Of a DNA stretch of 7,970 bases, positions 1 to 5,307 are shown in pieces (position 1 is the first letter of the stretch; each line of letters begins with the position of its first letter). The notes beneath the pieces were generated by a model. It saw nothing but the letters and a program-made list of their open reading frames with translations, was not told where the DNA came from and searched no databases. The stretch lies in the NCBI GenBank assembly GCA_007136375.1, contig SLHB01000465.1, forward strand, positions 1 through 7,970. The letters are read 5' to 3'. A program made the translations under genes and the position numbers. This DNA is from Candidatus Hydrogenedentota bacterium (GTDB lineage: Bacteria; Hydrogenedentota; Hydrogenedentia; Hydrogenedentales; SLHB01).

Positions 1-1
1 C

Positions 2-1432
2 AAACAGGTCTTCGACCCCAAGATCGCGCAATACTCCTACGTAATCGGTTGCCAGGCCACCGGCGAAGCCGTGGTCATCGATCCGTTGCGCGACATCGAT
101 CAATACGACCGCATCGCCGAAGCGGAGGGGCTCCGCATCACGGCGGCCGCCGACACGCATATCCACGCGGACTACATCTCGGGCCTTCGCGAGTTCGCGG
201 AGCGCGGCGTCAAGGTCTACGCCTCCGGCGAGGGCGGTGAGGACTGGAAATACGAGTGGCTCATCAACAGCAGCGCGTACGAGCACCAATTGCTAAAGGA
301 CGGGGCCGGGTTTTTCATCGGCAAGGTCGAGATCAGAGCGATTCACACGCCCGGCCACACGCCCGAGCACCTGACGTACGCCGTCACGGATCGTGGCGGC
401 GGAGCCGATGAACCCATGGGCATCGCCACGGGCGACTTCATCTTCGTGGGCGACCTCGGCCGTCCGGACCTCCTCGAATCCGCCGCGGGCCAGGCGGGCG
501 TCATGGAGCCGTCGGCGCGGCTGCTCTACAAGACGGTGCGCTCGATCGAGGACCTGCCGGATTACATGCAAGTGTGGCCCGGCCATGGCGCGGGCAGCGC
601 CTGCGGGAAGAGTCTGGGCGCCGTGCCGGAAACCACGCTCGGCTACGAGCGGCGCTTCAACCCGGCGTTGAAGGCGGCCACGAGCGAAGACAACTTCGTC
701 AGCTTCATACTCGAAGGACAACCCGAGCCGCCCCTGTACTTCGCCCGAATGAAGCGCGACAACAAGCTTGGCCCCGCCGTGCTTAATGGCGAACTGCCGA
801 AGCCCGAACAGACGACGCCCGAAGATCTCGCCGCCAAGGCCACCCAAAAAGGGATTGCGGTCATCGACGCACGCACGCGGGACAAGTTCGCCGAAGCCCA
901 TCTGCCTGGGTCGCTGTTGTCGCCGTTGAACAAGGCTTTTAACACCATTGTCGGCTCTTTCGTCGAGGAAGACGAAGATATCTATCTCATCATCGGCGAA
1001 GCGAAACTCGAAGAAGCCGTCCGCGATCTGATCCGCATCGGTTATGACCGCATCAAAGGCTACATCACCCCGGAGCAGTTCGAGGAATACCGCGCCAAGG
1101 GCGGTAAAATCGGGTCCATGCCGGTGAAGACCTTCGCGGAAGCCAAGGACGAGCTCGCCAGGGAGGACGCCGCCATCGTGGATGTGCGCAAATACGCGGA
1201 CTTCAAGCCCGATCACATCCCCGGCGCGATAAACGCGGCGGATTCCCGGTTGCCGGAGTACCTCGACACGATCCCAAGGGATAAGACGCTTTACGTGCAC
1301 TGTACCGCAGGGTCGCGTTCCGCCGTGGCCGCGGCGTTCCTGAAACGCGCCGGCTACGAGGACGTGGTGCTCATTGACGACCACTTCGACAACTGGAAGA
1401 AACTCCAGGGCGAAACCGTCGCGTCATCGTGA
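2..1432 (+). CDS. CstB-like MBL-fold persulfide dioxygenase / rhodanese fusion (5' partial)
   Basis: The reading frame is open from base 2, so the gene begins just outside the window. Homologues start only a few residues before the visible KQVFDP. At least 476 residues are present. The N-terminal metallo-beta-lactamase domain has the motif THIHADYISG (155-184) and the further likely metal ligands H (356-358, HTPGH), D (452-454) and H (584-586). This is the ETHE1/persulfide dioxygenase type, with Tyr where many relatives have a second-site His. A rhodanese fold follows at about 800-1085; its active loop reads LIIGEAKLE and has no cysteine, so it is a pseudo-rhodanese. The C-terminal rhodanese (about 1120-1420) keeps the catalytic Cys at 1301-1303 in CTAGSR. 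This three-domain order matches staphylococcal CstB, which oxidises persulfides and forms thiosulfate in the cytoplasm. No signal peptide is seen, but the first residues are missing. The SulP gene downstream supports a sulfur role. Domain assignment is secure; the exact substrate is inferred. Confidence 0.93.
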   Translation, partial: KQVFDPKIAQYSYVIGCQATGEAVVIDPLRDIDQYDRIAEAEGLRITAAADTHIHADYISGLREFAERGVKVYASGEGGEDWKYEWLINSSAYEHQLLKDGAGFFIGKVEIRAIHTPGHTPEHLTYAVTDRGGGADEPMGIATGDFIFVGDLGRPDLLESAAGQAGVMEPSARLLYKTVRSIEDLPDYMQVWPGHGAGSACGKSLGAVPETTLGYERRFNPALKAATSEDNFVSFILEGQPEPPLYFARMKRDNKLGPAVLNGELPKPEQTTPEDLAAKATQKGIAVIDARTRDKFAEAHLPGSLLSPLNKAFNTIVGSFVEEDEDIYLIIGEAKLEEAVRDLIRIGYDRIKGYITPEQFEEYRAKGGKIGSMPVKTFAEAKDELAREDAAIVDVRKYADFKPDHIPGAINAADSRLPEYLDTIPRDKTLYVHCTAGSRSAVAAAFLKRAGYEDVVLIDDHFDNWKKLQGETVASS

Positions 1433-1485
1433 GGGGCGTTTGGCGCGTGTGGGGCGGGCGTCATTGCGGAGAACCCGTTCGTCCC

Positions 1486-1536
1486 ATGGATCTCATGGCG
1501 CGCCATGAGCGCCTAGGAAAGCTCCGGGGGCTTTAG
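1486..1536 (+). CDS. Possible 16-codon leader ORF before SulP
   Basis: ATG at 1486 opens a short frame (MDLMARHERLGKLRGL) ending at TAG 1534-1536. It is in the same frame as SulP, whose TTG start lies 6 bases after this stop. It spans both the palindrome (1492-1509) and the hairpin (1518-1534). No clear Shine-Dalgarno sequence precedes it. It may be a leader peptide, an old N-terminal extension closed by a stop, or chance. Confidence is low. Confidence 0.2.
   Translation: MDLMARHERLGKLRGL
1492..1509. promoter_or_regulatory. Perfect 18-bp palindrome upstream of SulP gene
   Basis: The sequence CTCATGGCG/CGCCATGAG is its own reverse complement with no spacer. It lies 34 bases before the SulP start, in the gap between the two sulfur genes. 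It could be an operator for a dimeric regulator or form a cruciform or hairpin in RNA. It does not match an operator I can name. The function is inferred from symmetry and position only. Confidence 0.4.
1518..1534 (+). promoter_or_regulatory. Hairpin immediately before the SulP start codon
   Basis: AAAGCTC pairs with GGGCTTT (one G-U pair) around a 3-base loop. The stem takes up the only purine-rich stretch (GGGGG, 1526-1530) that could serve as a ribosome binding site for the TTG at 1543. Folding could therefore limit SulP translation. That is inference; the pairing itself is visible. Confidence 0.3.
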
Positions 1537-1542
1537 ATCGGG

Positions 1543-3204
1543 TTGCGCAGATTCTTTCCCATACTGGCGTGGCTCCCCGCCTACGAGAAAATCTGGCTCA
1601 AGGGCGATCTCGCGGCCGGGGTGACCGTGGGCGTAATGCTGATTCCCCAGGGTATGGCGTACGCGCTCATCGCTGGGTTGCCGCCGGAGTATGGCCTATA
1701 CGCGGCGGTGGTCCCCTTGTTGATCTACGCCATCTTCGGCTCGTCGCGGCATCTCGCGGTGGGGCCGGTGGCGCTCATTGCGTTATTGGTTGCGTCGGCC
1801 GTCTCGCCCCTTGCGGACTCGCCCGAGGAGCACATCGCCTTGAGCGTGCTCCTCGCCCTCATGATCGGCGTGTTGCAACTCGCCTTCGGCCTTATGCGGA
1901 TGGGATTCCTGGTCAACCTGCTGTCTCACCCCGTGTTGTCCGGGTTCATCTCCGCGGCCGCCATCGTTATCGGCATGAGCCAGCTCCACCATCTCCTAGG
2001 CGTGGATGCGGTCTCCGGCGGCCTCCACGAAATCGTCTACGGGATCGGCGCGCAAATCACGCAGGCGAGCCCTTGGACCGCCGCCATAGGGCTTGGCGCC
2101 ATCGCTCTCATCCTGGCGCTCAAGAAGGCGGCCCCAAGGGTCCCCGGCGCGCTTATCGCCGTCGCGGCCGGCGTGTTACTCCTCGCGCTAACCGGTCTCG
2201 ACGCGCGCGGCGTGCGCATTGTCGGCGAAATACCCGCGGGCTTGCCTGCCTTCTCGGCGCCCATGCTCCAATGGAACGCCATCACGGCGCTTTTCCCCAT
2301 GGCCCTCGCCATATCCCTCGTGGCCTTCATGGAGTCCATCGCCGTGGCGAAGGTTATCCAACGGAAAGCAGGCGATTACGAGGTGAATGCGAATCAGGAG
2401 CTCATCGCGCTGGGCGCGGCGAACATCGGCGGCTCGTTCTTCCAGGCTTTCCCCGTCACCGGCGGATTCTCCCGGACCGCCGTCAATCATGACGCCGGCG
2501 CGCGGACGGGCCTCGCCGGCGTGGTGAGCGCGGGGGGCGTGACCCTAACCCTGCTTTTCTTCACCCCGCTCTTCTATTATCTGCCCAAGGCTGTGCTCGC
2601 CGCCGTAATCATCGCCGCCGTGTACGGACTCATCGAGACCAACCATTTCATTCGGCTCTGGCGGCTCGGCCACTACGACCGCTACCTCTTCCTCGCCGCT
2701 TTCGGCGGCACCTTGTTTCTCGGCGTCAAGGAGGGGATTCTGCTCGGCGTGGCCTTGTCTGTACTCATGCTGCTCTACCGATCGGCGCGGCCGCACTGCG
2801 CCGTGCTCGGCCGTGTGCCCGGTACATCGGTCTACCGCAACATCAACCGCTACGACACGGAGCCCGTCGAAGGCTTGCTCATCTTTCGGCCCGACGGTCC
2901 CATGCATTTCGCGAACGCCGAATACCTGCGGGACCAGGTGTACGGTATTGTCGCCCACACGCCCGGCGTCCGCCGCCTGGTCCTCGATCTGAACGGCGTC
3001 AACGACATCGACTCCACCGGTGTCGAGCAACTCCTCGAACTTATAGAGCAACTGGACGCACAAGGCGTCCACGTGCGCCTCGCCGAAGTGAAAGGCCCTG
3101 TCCGCGACCTTATCAACCGCGCCGTCGGCGGCGAACGTGGGCTCCGCTACTACATGACCATCGACGCCGCCGTCGATGGGGCCGAGGATTCATTCGACCG
3201 ATAG
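1543..3204 (+). CDS. SulP-family anion (sulfate) transporter with STAS domain
   Basis: This 553-residue protein is a full-length SulP/SLC26 inner-membrane transporter. Conserved SulP blocks are clear: LIPQGMAYALIAGLPPEYGL (33-52), GSSRHLAVGPVAL (66-78), NQELIALGAANIGGSFF (284-300) and the FPVTGGFSRTAVN loop (303-315). Many hydrophobic helices fill residues 20-410. A cytoplasmic STAS domain covers about 440-545, with DIDSTG (488-493) at the conserved loop. The TTG start is forced: a stop lies in frame at 1534-1536, and the protein begins RRFFPILAWLP as family members do. It lies 110 bases after the CstB-like gene on the same strand, so co-transcription is likely. Sulfate is the usual guess, but SulP members also carry bicarbonate and other anions. 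The neighbour favours a sulfur oxyanion, possibly export of oxidation products. Confidence 0.96.
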   Translation: MRRFFPILAWLPAYEKIWLKGDLAAGVTVGVMLIPQGMAYALIAGLPPEYGLYAAVVPLLIYAIFGSSRHLAVGPVALIALLVASAVSPLADSPEEHIALSVLLALMIGVLQLAFGLMRMGFLVNLLSHPVLSGFISAAAIVIGMSQLHHLLGVDAVSGGLHEIVYGIGAQITQASPWTAAIGLGAIALILALKKAAPRVPGALIAVAAGVLLLALTGLDARGVRIVGEIPAGLPAFSAPMLQWNAITALFPMALAISLVAFMESIAVAKVIQRKAGDYEVNANQELIALGAANIGGSFFQAFPVTGGFSRTAVNHDAGARTGLAGVVSAGGVTLTLLFFTPLFYYLPKAVLAAVIIAAVYGLIETNHFIRLWRLGHYDRYLFLAAFGGTLFLGVKEGILLGVALSVLMLLYRSARPHCAVLGRVPGTSVYRNINRYDTEPVEGLLIFRPDGPMHFANAEYLRDQVYGIVAHTPGVRRLVLDLNGVNDIDSTGVEQLLELIEQLDAQGVHVRLAEVKGPVRDLINRAVGGERGLRYYMTIDAAVDGAEDSFDR

Positions 3205-3243
3205 CTTGAGCCGGCGACAGCTGCTTCCCGGCCGCGCTCAAGC
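3204..3243 (+). terminator. Hairpin after SulP, probable terminator
   Basis: GCTTGAGC (3204-3211) pairs perfectly with GCTCAAGC (3236-3243). Four more pairs follow inside (CGGC with GCCG, after one bulged C). It starts on the last base of the SulP stop codon and lies between two convergent genes. There is no U-tract, so intrinsic termination is plausible but unproven. Confidence 0.4.
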
Positions 3244-3283
3244 GCGAGAGTGGGGGCTGGAAACCCGTGCAAGGGAGATCAAC

Positions 3284-3733
3284 TCAACACCCTCCGCCGC
3301 CGTCCCCGCCACCGTCGCCCCATAGGCTGCCGCCGTCGCCAACACCGCCGCCCCGCCCGTTGTCGAGGAACAGGCAGAGTACGGATATCAACACTATCGC
3401 GGTGGGGATCGCGGCGATTCCCATGCTTTCGAGGAGGCCGTCGCCGCGTATGGCCACCAAGTGCAGCGTCAGCAGCGCCCAACCAAGTAAAGACAGGCCC
3501 AAGACCATCAAGGCGACCGCCCAGTTTTCCGCGATAATCAGCACTGCGCGCCAGATAATCGCGATCACCCCGGCGAGAAGGATGGCTGTCGCGATGGCCA
3601 CAATCGCGGTCTCGCCCAACGTCATGGCGGAACCGGATTCGGCCGTCGCGGTTGCGCTCCACGCAAGACCCGCGGCGCCCGCCGCCGCGAATCGCCCAAG
3701 CTTTGCCGCGCGCCGTGTCTTGGGGGTCAACAT
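3284..3733 (-). CDS. Small membrane protein with signal peptide and Gly-rich C-terminal tail
   Basis: I do not recognise the family. The start is set by a GGAGG at 3743-3747, nine bases before ATG 3733; the ATG at 3742 touches that site and is unlikely. The protein has 149 residues. Residues 1-31 look like a signal peptide (basic KTRRAAKLGR, an Ala-rich core, then ATA-ES). Three hydrophobic segments follow at about 42-60, 69-93 and 104-124. The tail (126-149) is nearly all Gly and Asp with one Trp and ends in GGGGC. Such tails occur in some membrane-anchored proteins, but the terminal Cys is unusual. It converges with SulP, leaving 79 bases between stops. The antisense strand also has a long open frame (3267-4091), but it lacks protein-like character. 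That this gene is real is likely from its signal peptide, helices and ribosome site; its function is unknown. Confidence 0.72.
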   Translation of the reverse strand: MLTPKTRRAAKLGRFAAAGAAGLAWSATATAESGSAMTLGETAIVAIATAILLAGVIAIIWRAVLIIAENWAVALMVLGLSLLGWALLTLHLVAIRGDGLLESMGIAAIPTAIVLISVLCLFLDNGRGGGVGDGGSLWGDGGGDGGGGC

Positions 3734-3762
3734 GGTCCGCATCCTCCGTACCTACGCCAGCA

Positions 3763-3830
3763 TGGACAAGGCCCCCGGGCCGCCGGGCGCCTACACCCCT
3801 AAAGACGACGCGGATATGGCGGAATTGCAC
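3763..3830. repeat. Short direct repeat, copy A (left of hicBA)
   Basis: This 68-base segment resembles 4529-4593. The last 30 bases (3801-3830) match 4564-4593 at 28 positions, and both copies begin TGGACA followed by a C/G-rich hairpin. In this copy the hairpin is 3770-3791: GGC and CCCGG pair with CCGGG and GCC around a 4-base loop. It lies in the upstream region of the small membrane protein gene and to the left of the hicBA unit. The repeat family is not one I recognise. Confidence 0.65.
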
Positions 3831-3889
3831 GGCGGAGCGGCGGGAGGACGAGACCGCATCTGGCCAAACTTATGCGGCGATTGGGCGTC

Positions 3890-3927
3890 TACGCGCGCTT
3901 GTATGGGCGTGGGGGGCATGTCATCAT
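3890..3927 (+). promoter_or_regulatory. Conserved block upstream of both hicB copies, probable promoter region
   Basis: These 38 bases are identical in the other copy (6685-6722), while flanking bases have diverged. A weak promoter can be drawn with TTGTAT (3899-3904) and CATCAT (3922-3927), 17 bases apart, ending 39 bases before the hicB ATG. The match to sigma-70 consensus is poor. Conservation is the stronger argument. Confidence 0.35.
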
Positions 3928-3966
3928 GGGCTGTGACGGTAAACCAGACCACGAGGGACGCGCATC

Positions 3967-4191
3967 ATGCGGTACAAGCTTGCAGTGTTGATCGAGCAAG
4001 ACAAGGATGGTTTCTACGCCTGGTGTCCGGCGTTGCCAGGGTGTCAGACGCAGGGGGCCACCATGGACGAGGCGTTGGCGAACATTCGTGAAGCGGTCAG
4101 CGCCTATCTGGACACGCTTTCCGAGGAAGAACGCGCCCAGTACGTGAGCCAGGAAGTCTTAAACACGACCATCGAGGTGGACGTTGCCTGA
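3967..4191 (+). CDS. hicB: HicB-family antitoxin (copy 1, paired with HicA)
   Basis: This 74-residue protein is a short HicB/UPF0150 antitoxin, recognised from RYKLAVLIEQDKDGFYAWCP, then LPGCQTQG and a helix with DEALANIREAVSAYL. It has only the partial RNase H-like HicB fold; the C-terminal DNA-binding domain of longer HicB proteins is absent, so self-repression would need another route. In the family, HicB binds HicA and blocks its RNA cleavage. GAGGGA lies about ten bases before the ATG. The stop overlaps the TTG start of hicA by 8 bases, a sign of translational coupling, with antitoxin first. A second copy at 6762-6986 differs at three residues. Confidence 0.92.
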   Translation: MRYKLAVLIEQDKDGFYAWCPALPGCQTQGATMDEALANIREAVSAYLDTLSEEERAQYVSQEVLNTTIEVDVA

Positions 4192-4396
4192 GCTTCCCCG
4201 GCTGGACGCCGCCGAAGCGGAGCGAATGTTGTTGAAAGCGGGATTCGTGTTGTTGCGGACCCGTGGGAGCCACCGCGTCTACGGAAACGGAGCGTTGCGC
4301 ATCGTAGTACCGTTTCACCGGGGGAAGACCTTGCATCCGAGAGTGACGAAGCAAGGTATCGAGGCGATCAACCGCGCTCGCAAGGACGACTCATAG
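4184..4396 (+). CDS. hicA: HicA-family mRNA interferase toxin
   Basis: This 70-residue protein is a typical-length HicA toxin: a small double-stranded-RNA-binding-like fold that cleaves mRNA when not held by HicB. The start of the fold, AERMLLKAGFVLLRTRGSHRVY (split here as AERMLLKAGF and VLLRTRGSHRVY), contains the catalytic His30 in GSH. The second strand and basic patch read IVVPFHRGKTLHPRVTKQGI (40-59). All key residues are present, so it should be active. The start is TTG at 4184, inside the end of hicB; there is no better upstream start that avoids deeper overlap. Weak initiation at TTG would keep toxin below antitoxin. Two strong hairpins follow within 85 bases of the stop. Confidence 0.93.
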   Translation: MPELPRLDAAEAERMLLKAGFVLLRTRGSHRVYGNGALRIVVPFHRGKTLHPRVTKQGIEAINRARKDDS

Positions 4397-4425
4397 TGGC
4401 GTTGGTTCGAGAGGAACGGCCTGAC

Positions 4426-4452
4426 CACAATCGTCACTCCCGGATGATTGTG
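4426..4452 (+). terminator. Strong hairpin after hicA
   Basis: CACAATCGTC pairs with GATGATTGTG around a 7-base loop, ten pairs including one G-U. It begins 29 bases after the hicA stop. No U-run follows on either strand. It may end or stabilise the hicBA transcript. Confidence 0.4.
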
Positions 4453-4457
4453 TCGCC

Positions 4458-4580
4458 TCATGCCACGACGGCGTCGTGGCGCTGTACCGGGATGGCTTCC
4501 TCCTTTTCTGCGCCGGTCTCCATAGGCCTGGACAGGCCCCCGGCTTTCGGGTCCTTCACCTCTAGAGACGACGCGGACAT
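4458..4580 (-). CDS. Possible 40-residue small ORF over repeat copy B
   Basis: ATG at 4580 opens a frame beginning MSASSLEVKDPKAGG and ending RHDAVVA at TGA 4458-4460. Its composition is protein-like (acidic and polar, with GAEKEEA). It has no clear ribosome binding site. The matching frame in repeat copy A has ATA instead of ATG and an early TAG, so if it is a gene, copy A is dead. It may equally be chance. Confidence 0.2.
   Translation of the reverse strand: MSASSLEVKDPKAGGLSRPMETGAEKEEAIPVQRHDAVVA
4462..4480. terminator. Second hairpin after hicA, near-perfect palindrome
   Basis: GCCACGACG and CGTCGTGGC are 9-base perfect inverted arms around one central G. It lies 9 bases after the first hairpin. 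No U-tract is present on either side. It could be a terminator stem, an RNA-stability element or an operator. Confidence 0.4.
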
Positions 4581-4593
4581 GGCGGAATTGCAC
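4529..4593. repeat. Short direct repeat, copy B (right of hicBA)
   Basis: This is the partner of 3763-3830. It is three bases shorter and has the same layout: TGGACA, a C/G-rich hairpin (CCCG 4539-4542 with CGGG 4548-4551, GG and CC outside), then a 30-base block with two mismatches. Together the copies flank hicBA in direct orientation. Confidence 0.65.
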
Positions 4594-4818
4594 TGGGGAC
4601 CGGCGGCAGGGTCAATGGACCTTGGTCTTCACGGCAAGCAACGCCTGAGAGGGAAGTGAGCTTACCCCCATCTTTCGACAAAAACCGGGGCAAAGTGCGC
4701 TGCTCTAGTGAGGTGGTGAACCGAGTCAAGTGTGAGTTTTCAACAGTCGTTCCGCTTGATGTCCTTCTACGATTCTTAGGCCCAACTGTGTCGCCAGCAC
4801 AAGAGGCGTCTTCTTGAC

Positions 4819-5307
4819 TCAGTCGCCGAAAACTTCGTCCGACTGCCTGATTAGCGTGACGAAATCCATGCATGGAACGTTGACCGCTTCCAGTTCGCAC
4901 ACGGCGGGTATCTTCATTTTGGCGCGATCTTTGGGAAGAATGTGCTGCCGTCCTTCATTTGAGATGAGTTCCAGGCATTCGACGGCGGCCGTCGCCACGA
5001 TAAGGATGTCGTTCTCACCAACCCCTTTTGGGTGATACCTTTCGCCTTCGATACCCAAGAGAGCTTTGATCCGCACAGCTTCCTCAAGGATCGCGTTCGT
5101 AACGCTGATTCGCGCAAGCTGTTTCTCGCGAAGCCATGCGTGGCAATCGGGCGCGCGCGTTTTCAGCTCATCGAAAGCGATGCTCGGCATCACAAACGTT
5201 TCGGACTGGATTTGACATTCCATCCATCGCCAAAGTGGCGGAAAGTTTGCGGGAGGATAGTTGTCCCACGCGTAAATCATGGAGGAAGCGTCAAACGCCT
5301 TTGACAT
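4819..5307 (-). CDS. DUF4411 PIN-like protein, probable toxin of ImmA-DUF4411 pair
   Basis: This 162-residue protein matches DUF4411. It opens MSKAFDASSMIYAWDNYPP with the NFPPLWRWM block (21-29) and ends with the KIPAVCE motif (132-138). Acidic residues at PIN-like nuclease positions are visible: D6, E47 (AFDELK) and D100 (GENDILIVATA). The family is predicted to be an RNA-cleaving toxin acting in the cytoplasm. ATG 5307 was chosen because homologues begin there and GGAAG lies just upstream; an in-frame TTG at 5334 would add nine atypical residues. The gene overlaps the end of the ImmA gene by 17 bases, so the two are translationally coupled. G/C content is visibly lower than in the sulfur and ABC genes, suggesting transfer. 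Confidence 0.9.
   Translation of the reverse strand: MSKAFDASSMIYAWDNYPPANFPPLWRWMECQIQSETFVMPSIAFDELKTRAPDCHAWLREKQLARISVTNAILEEAVRIKALLGIEGERYHPKGVGENDILIVATAAVECLELISNEGRQHILPKDRAKMKIPAVCELEAVNVPCMDFVTLIRQSDEVFGD

Larger units (their letters stand above)
3863..4193 (+). repeat. Duplicated hicB unit, left copy (direct repeat of 6657-6988)
   Basis: About 104 bases of upstream DNA, the whole of hicB and two bases after its stop recur at 6657-6988 in the same orientation. The offset is 2795 bases, with one single-base indel near the left end. The hicB parts differ at 13 of 225 positions and the upstream parts at about ten. A block of 38 bases (3890-3927 and 6685-6722) is identical and may carry the promoter. 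Confidence 0.92.
4397..4818. other. Gap of 422 bases between hicA and the DUF4411 gene
   Basis: No convincing protein gene is seen. The stretch holds two hairpins (4426-4452, 4462-4480), repeat copy B (4529-4593) and a possible 40-codon minus-strand ORF (4458-4580). From about 4660 the base composition turns clearly less G/C-rich, like the adjoining DUF4411 gene. The last 150 bases contain nothing I can identify and may be remnant DNA from insertion of the toxin-antitoxin genes. Confidence 0.6.

Noticed and set aside
293..1384. Long minus-strand open frame opposite the CstB-like gene
   Set aside because: It is the antisense of a clearly conserved coding sequence with recognisable domains. 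Its translation shows no family features and results from high G/C content.
3267..4091. Open plus-strand frame of 274 codons opposite the small membrane protein gene
   Set aside because: It is a proline- and alanine-rich antisense frame that runs through the repeat and into hicB in the wrong frame. The minus-strand gene has a signal peptide, helices and a ribosome site, so it is preferred.
3770..4554. CRISPR array, from repeated short segments in this region
   Set aside because: There are only two related segments, about 760 bases apart with genes between them and unequal sequence. No regular spacers and no cas genes.
4396..4659. Plus-strand ORF starting at GTG overlapping the hicA stop
   Set aside because: It runs through two hairpins and a repeat, has no recognisable domain, and its protein differs in character along its length. 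The overlap with hicA looks accidental.
4797..4815. Small inverted repeat CAAGA/TCTTG just after the DUF4411 stop as a terminator
   Set aside because: Only five pairs with a 7-base loop and no U-run. Too weak to call.
4594..4818. Possible insertion-sequence end or remnant
   Set aside because: The sequence after repeat copy B changes composition and looks foreign, but I found no transposase fragment, terminal inverted repeat or target duplication to support an IS.
4562..4900. Minus-strand 112-codon frame after DUF4411
   Set aside because: It overlaps the conserved C-terminus of DUF4411 in another frame and has a mixed, Arg/Ser/Pro-rich translation without family features.
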